A stretch of DNA of 64,000 nt. Origin: Polydrusus tereticollis (taxonomy: Eukaryota; Arthropoda; Insecta; Coleoptera; Curculionidae). Below the pieces are notes generated by a model, which was not told where the DNA came from, searched no databases, and saw only the letters and a program-made list of their open reading frames with translations. Below are positions 52,894-64,000 of this stretch, one piece after another (position 1 is the stretch's first letter; each line of letters starts with the position of its first letter). The stretch spans positions 44,327,275-44,391,274 of the forward strand of contig OY987332.1 in assembly GCA_963920685.1 (NCBI GenBank), read 5' to 3'. A program made the position numbers and the translations under genes.

Positions 52894-53963
52894 ATGAGCA
52901 GCTCTGACGAGGAGCTACCAGATTCCATTCTAGAGGCCGCAAACTCTGCAAATTTAAATTTATTGCCCGCTAAATCCCAAGAAAATACGAGAAGCAATAT
53001 AAACAATTTGAATACTGGTGCCGCAACAAAGGGACAAATAGTTTTAAGGAGGAGGTCTTCTTAGCGTATTTTGCAGATTTACGAAAATCAGTTCAGCCAA
53101 ATACTTTATGGAGTTAGTACTCTATGTTAAAAAGTATCCTTAAAATCAAAATAAACTTGGATTTAAGTCAATATTTCAAGCTAACATTGTTTCTAAAAAA
53201 GCAAAATGTGGGATATCGTCCGACAAAGGCCAAAATTTTTGACAAAATTGAAGTTTCCAGATTTATGGAAGAAGCACCTGATCAAATTTACCTTCTAATA
53301 AAAGTCGCCACCATTTTTGGGTTGGCCGGTGCTTGCAGGCGCGATTAGCTTTGCAAGATAATGGTTGATCACATAGAGGATAAAGGAAATTTGATAGTCG
53401 TGAAAATTCCTGACAGTAAAAACAATACTTCAAGAATCTTTGTAGTATCTAATGAAACAAATAAGGGATATTATTTACAACTCTATCATAAATATGCAAA
53501 TTTGCAAAAACTATCCACTCCGCACAAGCGCTTTTTTGTGCAGTATCGACAAGGAACATGCGGTACTCAATGTATTGGAATAAATTCATTTGGTAACATG
53601 CCTTCGGAAATAGCTGCATAAATATCTACAATTGAAAAATCTAAAGCATTATACAGGACATAGTTTCCGACGTTCATCGGCTACCATGTTGGCCGATTCT
53701 GGAGCAGGAATCACTAATGTCAAGCGACTCGGAGGCTGGAAATCGACGACTGTCGCCGAGAGCTACATTGAAGATTCGACAAATCAAAAAAAGGACATGA
53801 GTTAACACCTTCATCGACCTATTTGAACAACTGTCCTTCCACGCCAAGTCAATGTTCATCAAGCCATACCATAAACCACCCACTGAATGAACTTACTGCA
53901 TCGGCTATCAATTCGCATAATGTCAGCAATTGCTCTTTTGTTACAAATGTTATAAACAAATAA
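52894..53963 (+). pseudogene. Crypton-like tyrosine recombinase pseudogene
   Basis: From the ATG at 52894 it reads MSSSDEELPDSILEAANSAN then LNLLPAKSQE; after frameshifts FLAYFADLRKS, YSMLKSILKIKINLDLSQYF, FGLAGACRRD (first Arg, followed by a TAG), VDHIEDKGNLIVVKIPDSKN, and in a third frame HSFRRSSATMLADSGAGITN then VKRLGGWKSTTVAESYIEDS with the catalytic His-x-x-Arg and Tyr. It ends NCSFVTNVINK. At least four breaks are visible. It is the same family as the 48.4 kb copy but more decayed. Confidence 0.85.
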
Positions 53964-54132
53964 TTTACTTTCCTATTATTATTTTTTATTGTTATGAAAT
54001 TTTTGAATTTTCTATTATTATTTTTTTTGTTAGGTAATTTTTAGTTGTACTATATCCAGTTCTTTTTTTAAAGTTAAATTAAAAATTATTAAATAAATTA
54101 CCATATTTTTATTTTTGTTGTTATCTGATATG

Positions 54133-54264
54133 AAGCTCGTAGGAAAAATGTTGTTCCTAACACGTTCGCAAAGTGCTTTTCCGCACGCAAGAATTTATCC
54201 GCTACGCGTCGTTCGTCCAAATATACTTGCGTGCTGAAAAGTATCACTTTGCGCACTTGTTAGG
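54133..54264. repeat. hairpin cluster, right flank
   Basis: CGCACGCAAG pairs with CTTGCGTG, and GCAAAGTG with CACTTTGCGC. The unit starts with TTCCTAACACG and ends CTTGTTAGGAA, which are also inverted. Confidence 0.7.
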
Positions 54265-54327
54265 AAAATAACTATATCGGCACCAAAAAACGTAGTGTTG
54301 TTGCAATCGTTACTATGGTACGAAATA

Positions 54328-54510
<183 letters not shown>

Positions 54511-54547
54511 TTAACGTATACGCATTTACAAGATATTATCCTAATAT

Positions 54548-56887
54548 AACTTTCTTAGCACAGGCTTTAAATCGTTCTTTGTTAACATTAAAAAAATTCA
54601 AATGTTCACAATAAGTATTTACAGTAATGCACATTCGGTTGGCCGGATTATACATAAAGTATAAAGTAAAGCGTCCTGGATTGCGGTATATGCAAGAGGG
54701 GCGTATTACGTGTTCTATAAGCAGGAACGTGAATACGTAACATTTCAAGACATTCCGAACAAGAAATATGATTATTTAAAATGTTATAAATAAAACAAAC
54801 ATCATAATATTCCCTCCTGCACTTAAGAGTACCCAAATTTAGGTATGACATTGTTTGTTCAACAGTGAAATTAAGTCCACTCCTACTGAGCTTATACATG
54901 ACAAACTTTATAAATTTTCGCTGAACATTTTCATGACGATTACATTGGAGAATTCCATAATTGATCTTACATAACTAATAAAAAGTATTTTAAGAACATT
55001 TACATCGGTAAAATCCTGACAGATTCTCTTAACAAAACCCAACATTCTATTGGCACGAGCAATTATTTTTTCGTAATGATGTGTAAATGTTAGTTTATTG
55101 TCAAGATATACACCCAAATCCTTAATAACAGACACTTCCCTCAATGAAACGCCATCTAAATCATATTGCAATGGGATCACAGTTCTTAACCGGCTATATC
55201 GTATAGAAAAACATTTCTCTGCATTCAAACGCATATCATTGAGAGTGCACCAGCTAAAAATTTCATTCAAGTCATTTGGAAGTACGTTTTGGTCTAAAGT
55301 AGAGGTTACCATACTGTATATTTTTAAATCATCAGCAAATAGCAGAAAATTTGTCTTAATTGAATTTCCAATATCATTAATAAAAAGATTGAAAAGTAAG
55401 GGGCCAAGGTGAGAGCCCTGTGGTACTCCCGATGTAGCACAAAATTCATTAGATAAGAATCCCCCCACTTTAACCTGTTGATAACGACCAGAAAGATAAG
55501 ACTCTATCCACAACAATAAATTTCCCGAAATACCATAATGAAACAATTTAGATAAAAGGAGCGAATGGCTGACCTTGTCAAAAGCCTTACTGAAGTCCAT
55601 GTAAATGGCATGAACTTCAGATGCAGCAGCCATGGCCCCAAAAATGTAATTGGTATATAGAAATAAGTTTGTGTCAACTGACCGACCTGATATAAAACCG
55701 TGTTGTTGAGGTATCAATAATTTTTCGAAAACACTACATAGTTTCTGCTCAACACAATGTTCAAACAATTTAGGTATGGTGGACAGTACACTTACAGGTC
55801 TATAGTTCCGAACATCACCTTTGTCTCTAGATTTATGAATTGGCCTAACATATGATTTTTTCCATACAGCTGGAAATTCACCAGTTTCTAAAGATTGTTT
55901 GAAAATTAAATAAAGTGGTAAATAAAGAGAAGAAGAACAATGCTTTAATAACAACGGGGGCACACCATCTGGACCCATTGGCTTAGTTGTGTTAAGTTCA
56001 ATTAGTTTTTTCTCTATATCAATTGCAGCAATATTCATATATGAGTAGATATTATACAGAGGGTAAGCAGGAACATTTACGGAGCTAATAGAGGGAGGAC
56101 TGTAAACAGACGAAAAGTAGTTAGCAAAAAGATTAGAAATGCTATCACCATCATCAGCTATACTGTCATCCAACTTCATTACATTTGGACAATCACCACC
56201 ATCTTGCTGAGATTTTACAAAATTCCAAAAATATTTAGGATTATTCATAATAGAGTTTTCTGTATGTCTAATAAAATTATTATAGTTAAGCTTTGTTAAA
56301 GAACAACATTCATGTCTTAATTCAGCAAAATCTCTATAGTCAACAGCTTGTCCCGTTTCCTTATATTTTTTATGAGCAATCTTTTTCCTAAAGATAAGCC
56401 TTTTTAGTTCATCGGAAAACCAGATCGGAAAGTTACTGCTAATAGTTTGTTTTATAGGTACATATTGCTCGAAACCATCATATAAGATATGATAAAAGTT
56501 ATCAACAGAAGCAGTAACATTCTCACAAATGATGGAATTCCAATTTATGCAAGAAAAGAATGTGTTTAATTCTCGATAATCAGCACTCTTAAAATCAAAA
56601 TACCACACGCAATTAAACTCTAGTTTATCTCTAAAATCAGTTGATAAACAAATTTCAAGAGCAGGATGGTGACTGTCAATGCTTACTAAACCTTTACAGT
56701 TTATTACAGTTTTAACATTAAAATTGCAGAAACACAGGTCTAAGATAGTATCATTGACATTTTTTACACCATTATGCTGGGCAAGTCCCAAAAAGGTCAT
56801 GCCATCACACAACATAACCTCATTCGCACTCCTCACGTTGCCCGGGAGAAGACCAATATAAGTATCCTGCATTTTAGAACTGGTCAT
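54548..56887 (-). pseudogene. Jockey-type LINE ORF2: endonuclease C-part and reverse transcriptase
   Basis: The minus frame of 659 codons begins inside the AP-endonuclease (VNDTILDLCFCN, DSHHPALEICLS containing the His-Pro signature). The RT follows with GPDGVPPLLLKHCSSSLYLP, DVRNYRPVSVLSTIPKLFEH, FSKAFDKVSHSLLLSKLFHY, GVPQGSHLGPLLFNLFINDI, the active site FLLFADDLKIY, and KDLGVYLDNKLTFTHHYEKI. The frame stops at MKMFSENL (54908), then a shifted frame continues SRSGLNFTVEQTMSYLNLGT and a third CITVNTYCEHLNFFNVNKER. The core RT is complete, but the C-terminal frameshifts and missing 5' part make it defective. Confidence 0.88.
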
Positions 56888-57039
56888 CTTTCACTGACAC
56901 ATTAATCCCTTACTTCGATAAATAATGTACTAATTTTTGGATTTCGTGGTGAATTTAATTGTGAATTCATTCAAACTATGGAATACCCCCTATTGAGTAT
57001 ACAGATTTGCATCTGATGAATGGTTTTTCGTCTTGAAAT

Positions 57040-58060
57040 GCTTTAGAAGCCAGTAGGTTATATTACGAAAGATTTCCTAATCGTACCATGTCAAACCAAA
57101 AGACATTTCAACGAGTTGACCAACGTCTAAGGCAGAACAGTTTGGGAAAAATAGTACTGATGCTGGTCTGAGAAGAACCGTACATACGCCGGAATTAGAG
57201 GAAAATATTATAAATGCTGTAGATGACACTCCATCAACGAGCACTCGAAAATTATCAGCACATTTTAATACATCGAAAACAATAGTACATGAAGTTCTTC
57301 AAGAACAGCTGTTATATCCATTTCATTTGCAAAAAGTACATGAATTTATTCCTGAAGATTTTTCTCGTAAAATGCAGTTTGCAAACTGGCTATTGGATCA
57401 GCAACGAAATAATGTAAACTTCAATTGCATTATTCTTTCCACAGATGAAGCAAGGTTTACCAAAAATGGTATCACCAATTTACACAACACACATGTATGG
57501 GCTGATGAAAATCCTCGCGCCACTATTGTTTCGCATCATCAACATCAGTTCCAATCAATTAATAACTAGGCAGGAATCATACAATTTTTAGATTGGACCA
57601 TTCATATTGCCGTAAAGCTTAAATGGACAACTTTATTTGAAGTTCCTCCAGAACGCTTTCCAGGATTTAATAGAGCAGTTACCACTTGAAACCCGTCGAA
57701 ACATGTAGCTCATGTACGATGGGACACCACCTCATTTCAGCGTTGGTGTGCGGGAGCACCTAAATAACGTCTATCCAAACCGTTGGATAGGTAGAGGAGG
57801 AACTATTGCCTGTCCTCCCCGACCTCCCGACCTAACACCGTTGGATTTTTACTTGTGGAGACACCTGAAGAACTTGGTGTATTCCATTCCGGTCGGCACT
57901 AGAGAAGAACTTCTACAAAGAACCGCGTTTTATTGTGATGTGACGAGAACCAAGGCTGGGTTATTGTGGCGGGTACAGCAGTCCTCAATTTGTCGTCCCC
58001 ACGAGTGCATCAGATCTCACGGAGCCTATGTTGAACCCTATTATGAAGTTTTTCGATAAT
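57040..58060 (+). pseudogene. DD41D mariner-type transposase pseudogene
   Basis: Forward frames read EASRLYYERFPNRTMSNQKT then FQRVDQRLRQNSL, the HTH DTPSTSTRKLSAHFNTSKTI, then IPEDFSRKMQFANWLLDQQR, IILSTDEARFTKNG and HVWADENPRATIVS. Stop codons near 57568 and 57708 interrupt. The second site is MYDGTPPHFSVGVREHLNNV and the third PPDLTPLDFYLWRHLKNLVY, 41 residues apart. The C-terminus is frameshifted after VGTREELLQ. It belongs to the TA-flanked element 51147-58410. Confidence 0.85.
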
Positions 58061-58412
58061 TTCGTTAAGGTGCCCCCTATTACATTACTGCGTTTTTTTT
58101 TCTTTAATTTTTGTATTTTTTTGGATGAAATAACTTAAAATGAAACTTGTCCGTTGTTTGCGTGCCTTGCGTATTACACTTTGTTGTCGAGAAGGAAAAT
58201 AGAAATCATGTTTTTTTTTAGAGAAAAAACATGAATTCGTTTATTATTCTTTGAAAGTTATTCAAGAAAAAAAAACGATTTCCAGCGGCGTCCTTCAATG
58301 GCACATATCTCCGTAGTGATTGTAAGAAAAAAGTTTATAAGAACTTTTCATCTTATTTTTGATGTGTTATCTGAATCCGAGTAATTTCCCACATTTTCCC
58401 GGACAACCTGTA

Positions 58413-59790
58413 TATTCCACCCAGTAAACTATGGCAATATGTACTATTACAGAAGGCGCTAGGCGCTGTCTCACAACTGAGTTTTTAAGATTTATTAGAG
58501 CAAAAGTAATGGTTAGTCTTATGAACCAGTTTTAATAGGTAAAACACCATCAGATTTTTTATCATTAAAAAAAGAAAATTTGGTAAGGGTGTAAAAGAGG
58601 AAGAAAAATCGATAGATCGAACGATCCTCAAGACTTCCCCCCCTAATGTGATGAAATAATAATCGCCCCTTTTAAGCCGGAAATTCGCCTCGCAGAAAAA
58701 CTTTAATGGAACCGACAAGAGGCAATACCCTGCCGGAAATACCATACAATGAGATGCGCTAATTAATGGCAGACTAATGACGATTATTATGTTTTCATTT
58801 TAAAAACATGTAAAGGTCTCAGTTATATCTGGCAAGTTTTTGTAGAAATTAATGTAGAAAAATACGCCTCGCGCTTTTTCCTTAAAACAGGAATTTTCAT
58901 CTTCACCCAAAACACGTTTAATCTTATGAATTTTACAAATTGGCAATTTTCTTGCTGGGGCGTAGGTGAGTAGTATTTTAAATAAAATTTATATTTTGTC
59001 TTATACGCTTTGAAGAATTTTTGCTTAAAAGTCCACCGAAGCCAGGATCATTTGTATAATTTTCAATTTATTTAAAAGAAACCGACTTTTAATATCATTT
59101 TTTATTATTAATCCATCTATTTTTTTCGATCTTAGTAAACTTGTCGTTTCATTTGAGATCAAAGGAGTCACTCTCACTGAAACATACTCCGCTCTAAATT
59201 TATGAAATATTGAAAAATGCCGGTTAAATTCATTCTGAAAAAATAATTTTATATTCAAATTTTTGATTATTGTGGGTTAGTTCAAATGGCATTTTGGGCC
59301 AAAACTTTGGAAGAAAAATATCATGGGAGGTAGCCTTGTTTATAACGTTGAATCGGAGTTTAATTCAACTACATTGAGGCAATCATACAATTAAACAACA
59401 ACTGAATTTCTACTCTCTGAAAGAATACTGAAGTAACACACGCGATACGCCACTAACCTGTTAGTGACGCCCAAGTGACAAAACGGCCACTAAATGCTGA
59501 GATTTACCTACAACAGTTTGAAGAAGGAAATAAATCCAGTTAAATTAAAAATTATTGAATAGTCACTAATAGTCAAGTGCTTCTCCTGAAATGCTAATTT
59601 CAATAAGAAGTCATTTTCCCATTATTTTGGTGTTCATTTCCTTTTTATAACTTGCGGTACATAACATGATCAAACGATGGTACAGGTGAAAAAAAAAGTA
59701 TTATATATAAACTGTACACAAACACAGTACTTGGTTAATAGTTTATGCTCCCACAGAACAAGAATTATTGATCGAACGGATATCAAACCT
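58413..59790. other. 1.4-kb stretch, no recognised gene
   Basis: Small minus-strand open frames at 58485-58745 and 59025-59258 have no known motif. The last 60-80 bases before 59790 join smoothly with the sequence after 60391 and so belong to the LINE fragment interrupted by the hAT element. Confidence 0.4.
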
Positions 59791-59798
59791 GTGGGATG

Positions 59799-60383
59799 CA
59801 GTAGCGACGCCAGGGTTTTGTGGTAGAGGGGGCCAGACTGGGCTAGAAAAATTTAGGGGGGGCACTTGTTTTTACTTTATTGCTTTGCTTTGGTACCCTA
59901 TTTAAATCAATTTATATCAAAAAAGGTATGGAGGGTAATATTGAGATTCATTGATTAAGGTAATAAGAAGCAGAGAAGTAGGTAGATTTAGGTTAAGGTA
60001 ATAATAAACATTTAAATTAAATTATATTGAAACATTACAAAAAAACATCAACGTATATATAAGACATTTCCAAATAAAAAAAATATTTTACCGAAACCTA
60101 AAGCAGTAAGATTCTTCTGTTATTATGATTCTTAGCAAAAATATCAACAATTTTGTCGAGATTAATATTTTTAATGCGTTCTTTTTTAATAGTTAAAATA
60201 TATACCGCAAAAAGTCTTTCATTAAGCATTGTAGTTCTTTTATAAGTCTTAACTCTACTGCTATTCGTAATTATTGCAGTACGCTGTAGGCTTTTTTCAT
60301 GCGACTTTTGACATTACAGGGGGGGGCGGCTAAATTTCAGGAGGGGCCCGGGCCCCCTCTGGCCCCCCCTGGCGTCGCCACTG
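59799..60383 (-). mobile_element. 585-bp deleted hAT transposon with 8-bp target duplication
   Basis: CAGTAGCGACGCCAGGG at the left pairs with CCCTGGCGTCGCCACTG at the right. The exact duplication GTGGGATG is at 59791-59798 and 60384-60391. Subterminal G-runs lie at both sides. The minus strand keeps a hAT C-terminal coding piece, so this is an internally deleted copy of an autonomous element rather than an anonymous MITE. Confidence 0.9.
60098..60301 (-). pseudogene. hAT transposase C-terminal (dimerisation) remnant
   Basis: The minus frame reads HEKSLQRTAIITNSSRVKTY, KRTTMLNERLFAVYILTIKK and ERIKNINLDKIVDIFAKNHN to a stop at 60098-60100. This matches the ERSFS-LK-IKTY-R-TM-NERL-NL-IL region of the hAT C-terminal dimerisation domain, with the conserved RSFS segment decayed. 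It is open for its whole length but lacks the catalytic core. Confidence 0.7.
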
Positions 60384-60391
60384 GTGGGATG

Positions 60392-61530
60392 GCAGGGATC
60401 AAAGCCTTCCTATGGAGGATAATTACATCCATAGAATGACGAGGACCTTGACAAGGACTGCGCGAACACCCATGTCAGGAAAAAGGTGTCATCCTTATCG
60501 ATCCCAATGATAAAGGTGAATTGCACGCAGACAAACTTTGTGATCAATTCAGCGAAAACCCGATAAAGGACGCGTTTCGAGATTAGAAGGTCTCAAGGAC
60601 GATACAGATTTACAAAACATCCATCACCTGTTTCAAGCATCCCCACAAGTCACCTTAAAAGAGGTAAAGACCCTAAAGTCTATTTATTTCACATATAGAC
60701 TAAACCAAAACAACTCTCGATGCATGATCGTCGATCTGCAGGTGGACAGCGCGGTCCTTATTGGTCAATTTGGAGGAGACGCCTCGTGCTTAGTGGTACA
60801 ATACAATAGAATACAGTGAAAATCACGTGTATAGTGCGTGATCTTATTTACGCATAGTCTATATGTGAGATAAATGGACTTTAGTTAGTGTTTTGATTTC
60901 TAGAAAAGCTACGGGTTTTGACGTAATAAAAAGCTTTAACAGGAGAGCGCATACGGTAGCGATCTTCTTTGACCTAAACAAAGCGTTTGACACAGTCTAG
61001 TATAAAGGGCTTTTGTTAAAATTAATAATAATCGGGGCTACGAACTACTTAATCAAGGTAGTAGCTTCTTTTCTGGATAACAGAAGTCTCTTCAGATAAT
61101 GCACTTTCTCTGAATACGCACTTCAGGGCGGGTGTGCCTCAAGGCTTACCTCCCTCTCTGATGTTGTATAATATTTACACTCATGATATACCGCGCGATA
61201 GATATACGCAGCTCTATCTATTCGCTGGCGAAACTGCAATAACTTTGGCTACCAAATCACCACGCAATATCATTAGCCGGTTGCAGCGTCATCTAACTGA
61301 GCTAGAGAAGTGGTTTTCAGCTTAGTAGACCCGTTTGAATCCCGTCAAGATGAACAGCACTGCTCGTAGGTCTGAACGATGGCTTTAAGTCAATGGTGTC
61401 CACGAGAACTGGTGCCAGGAGGTACAATAGCTAGAACTTATATTTGACGAACGGCTTAACTGGACGCTCACTTTAATTAACAGAGCGGAGCTTGCATTGT
61501 GATAATTAGGCTGTGCTTCACATATCGACT
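60392..61530 (+). pseudogene. Jockey-type LINE reverse transcriptase fragment, catalytic site lost
   Basis: The linker piece DPNDKGELHADKLCDQFSEN is followed, after stops, by AIFFDLNKAFDTV, GVPQGLPPSLMLYNIYTHDI, YTQLYLFAGETAITLATKSP and IISRLQRHLTELEKWFSA, then LIFDERLNWTLTLINRAELA. The RT active-site block, normally Y/F-A-D-D, reads FAGE. Several stops and frame changes are visible. It has a different RT sequence from the LINEs at 37 and 55 kb, so at least two LINE lineages are present. A deleted hAT interrupts its 5' part. Confidence 0.75.
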
Positions 61531-61960
61531 AAGCCATGTATCACAGACGCACATACAAGATCCAGACAAAATAAGGCTTACAAAACTGTTGGTAGAAATC
61601 CATAGTAAAAAAGCACTAATAGTAGAACGGCACTAACACTACTAGATTCAATAGTACAAGTGTCAAAATTATACAGTGTTTAAATTTTCCAAATAAAGTA
61701 ATCAAAAACAAGAATATTCAAGGCAAAAGTCAATCTCAAAATTTCTATAAATGAAAAAACCTAAACGGTATACGAAAATTCAAGAAAAGTCATGGGATGT
61801 ATCCTAATTTTAATTTTTTCATTGAATTCACTAAGTACAGAATATTTGCGGATGGTTTTCCTTTCTAAACTTTTTGTAGAAGCTCACATTAATTAATTAC
61901 AGTCAGTTCTAAAATAATGATAACAATTATTACGGCAGCATAAATTTTGTATAATTAATA
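61531..61960. other. AT-rich spacer
   Basis: No gene recognised between the LINE remnant and the next mariner end. Confidence 0.35.
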
Positions 61961-61962
61961 AA

Positions 61963-63790
61963 CAGGGTGTTACAAATTCGAGTGTATGAATGGGGATCTC
62001 GGTTATTATAAGAGATACAGGGTCGGTAAAATTGAGGCAAAGTTGTGTAGTGTGTTGCTAAACAAAATGTCGTTTCGGAATATGAATAATTCCGTATACT
62101 TCCGGAGATATCCGGAAAACACCGAATTCGCACAAAAACGTTTTTATTTTTCCTGACCTTATTTGAGAAGATATTTTGAAATAAACGTCACATCGGCACA
62201 GCCACTTTTTTTCCTCTACAAAATGACGTTATTAAATTTAAAATCCGACGTTTCGTTTCCGAGCAACCACCATCAACTTATTTTTTTTTAAATACGACCC
62301 TGGATTTTTTTTCCTTTGAATCGTGACCTTTGGACCTCCTTAAAGCAATGACGGCTTAACATTGTCAAAAAATTAATTGGATCTATGAAAAATAAGGTCC
62401 TGAATCTACTTTGCCTATCTATCTTTGTCTAACACATTACTTTTGCTATCCTAATGAAAGATATCACATATTACTATACAAAATGAAACCTTTATTTTAT
62501 CTAAGATATGGCACATAATTAAACTAGTCCAACACTACATTTAACATTACAATCAATGATAAATAATTTATAAACTAGATCTCAATAATAAGCATATCTG
62601 ATCTACCGAAAATCTTGAGGCTAATTGCGACGCACCAGGCCTAAACGAATGTTTAATCATGTTAGCTTTGAAAACAAAGGAATACCTGTTATTTACTATA
62701 AATGAATGATTATGTCAAACGAAACGATTGATTTATTTGAATGATTAGACGTCATTAAACACAAGTTTTTCAAAAATGAGATTTTCAAGCGAAGAAAAGC
62801 GAGATATGCTACAATTGTATTACCGCTGTGACAGAAACTGTGATCGGGCTTTGGAAGAGTATTTTCGGAGATATCCTGAGAAACCCCAACCCAGCAGATC
62901 GTTTATTCGTAAACTGGATTCAAATTTGAGGCAATATGGCTCGTTTTCAAAAATACGCCAAAAATATGGGAGTAAGACAACGCAAAGAGATGTTGATATT
63001 GTCCTTAATCAGGTAATTAATTATGTGTATTCATAATTCTATGTAGTCGTGTCGATCAAGATGTTCCCATCAAATGCAACGCAAATTTAAATAAGAGAAA
63101 ATACCAAGTTAAAATTCATTATACCTTTTAGATAAATATCGATCCGTCCACCTCCACGCGACAAGCAGCTGTCGAAGTTAACAGTCCGGGGCTTTACCAT
63201 GTGAAGTGCTGGAGAATTTTGAAAAGCCGCTCCTACAAACCCTTCAAGATACATATTAGCCAGAAGTTACATCCCGGTGATCCTGAAATACGACTCGCAT
63301 ATTGTTTGTGGTTACGTGAGGAGATAAACAGACAAGGAAATAATGTTGTAAACAAAATAATTTGGTCTGATGAGACCAAATTTACAAATTGTGGTATTTT
63401 CAATCGCCACAATGAACATATCTAGTCTATCGAAAATCCTGAAGCTAACAGGCAGGGGCGACCACAGGTTAGGTTTGGCATTAATGTTTGGGCGGGGATA
63501 TTGGGAGATAGAATTTTGGGACCATTTTATTTGAGGGGCATTTAACGGCTAAACAATATTTACATTTTTTAAATACCGAATTTCAAAATTTTCTAATGGA
63601 TATCCCGCTAGCCGATTTGCCACACCTCTGGTTCCAACAAGATGGCGCACCTGCTCACAATAGCAGAAGTGTGCGTCAATTTCTCGAAGCGGAATTTCCG
63701 GGCCGCTGGATAGGAACAAGAGGTGCGGTAGAATTGGGGTACTTTAAAAAATGCCATTTACCGTAGAACTATTAACACCAGGTGTTTATG
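61963..63790 (+). mobile_element. mariner-type element, left end seen
   Basis: CAGGGTGTTACAAATTCGAG next to a TA-rich target at 61959 is followed 100 bp in by a second ATACAGGGTCGGT. The transposase lies at 62776-63760. I did not find a convincing right end before 64 kb. Confidence 0.55.
62776..63760 (+). pseudogene. DD41D mariner-type transposase with an intron, third Asp deleted
   Basis: The N-terminus MRFSSEEKRDMLQLYYRCDR then LEEYFRRYPEKPQPSRSFIR runs to VDIVLNQ. A 119-nt GT-AG intron (63013-63131) follows, and the reading resumes INIDPSTSTRQAAVEVNSPG, SYKPFKIHISQKLHPGDPEI and IIWSDETKFTNCGIFNRHNE. A TAG replaces Trp after HI, then VRFGINVWAGILGDRILGPF, a frameshift, WFQQDGAPAHNSRSVRQFLE and FPGRWIGTRGAVE. 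The segment with the third aspartate is deleted, the next recognisable piece being KNAIYRRT. Confidence 0.85.
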
Positions 63791-63869
63791 TACTTTATCT
63801 TACATAAATAAGTAGACGATTGAAATAAATGTGGACTGTATTTTTATTAAAAGAAATATAAAATTCTTA

Positions 63870-63904
63870 ACGATGAATTGACGATGAATTGACGATGAAT
63901 TGAA
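63870..63904. repeat. 11-bp tandem repeat, three copies
   Basis: Three copies of ACGATGAATTG in direct tandem, then GAAGTAG. No gene was recognised from here to the window end. Confidence 0.85.
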
Positions 63905-64000
63905 GTAGAAAAAGGTTTCTTACCGAATAGGACGGTTTATGACAATTATCCCGATTTTTACGAATGCACTTTTCGACTAGACGAAATATAACGAAATCCT

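Larger units (their letters stand above)
52456..54264 (+). mobile_element. Crypton-like element with hairpin-rich flanks
   Basis: TTTTTCCTACGAGCTT (52456-52471) is inverted as AAGCTCGTAGGAAAAA (54133-54148). Outside or next to these lie clusters of hairpins (52471-52568 and 54153-54264) sharing GCGCAAAGT and TTTTCCGCAC motifs. Between them is the recombinase pseudogene. The shared motifs suggest both flanks belong to the element, although the precise ends are not known. Confidence 0.6.

Noticed and set aside
57695..57715. CGAAACATGTAG as a third copy of the structured hairpin motif.
   Set aside because: It is inside the mariner transposase frame and lacks the CCCTGA-GATGA half and the stem.

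Overview
The window is eukaryotic and looks like transposon-packed insect DNA. It is AT-rich, has GT-AG (and one probable GC-AG) introns inside transposon genes, and is dominated by arthropod-type families: DD41D-spaced Tc1/mariner relatives, Crypton-like tyrosine recombinases, hAT, pogo/Tigger, a P-like element, Jockey-type LINEs and hammerhead-ribozyme retroelement fragments. A beetle with a large repeat-rich genome is my guess, but nothing here proves the order. I found no rRNA, tRNA, CRISPR array or clear host gene. The nearest to one is a broken two-exon gene of an orphan family at 18.6-20.4 kb.

Layout. 0-1.1 kb: pogo/Tigger element running off the left edge with an open transposase frame. 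1.6-3.2 kb: palindromic non-autonomous elements. 3.5-4.2 kb: mariner remnant followed by two tandem hammerhead motifs. 4.4-8.9 kb: two TA-flanked mariner elements with long inverted ends and dead transposases. 9.5-12.9 kb: two more hammerhead copies, a small mariner and a LINE 3' end. 13.26-18.13 kb: a hAT element with an exact 8-bp target duplication. 18.6-20.4 kb: orphan gene. 20.8-27.4 kb: CGGBP1-like hAT fragment, then a Crypton-like recombinase gene split by an interval holding a P-like element, which is itself entered by two further elements; its downstream exon is fused in frame to a pogo transposase. 27.35-28.98 kb: the one mariner-type element with an undamaged transposase. 29-35.4 kb: long-inverted-repeat elements and a conserved structured hairpin. 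37.4-40.1 kb: LINE remains and an inverted hammerhead pair. 41.5-46 kb: hAT MITE, two mariner pseudogenes, small palindromes. 46.4-50.5 and 51.1-58.4 kb: two mariner elements, each carrying later insertions (a Crypton in both; a LINE and a fold-back element in the second). 59.8-61.5 kb: deleted hAT inside a LINE. 62-63.8 kb: intron-bearing mariner pseudogene.

How it fits together. The region is a record of insertion into insertion. Most DNA transposons are defective, but their ends and target duplications are often exact, so the order of events can be read. Points that go beyond ordinary transposon debris are the hammerhead RNA family in tandem and inverted layouts, a 40-nt hairpin with compensatory changes, hairpin-rich palindromes beside the tyrosine-recombinase elements, a recombinase-pogo chimeric frame, and CTCF-like motifs inside inverted-repeat arms.
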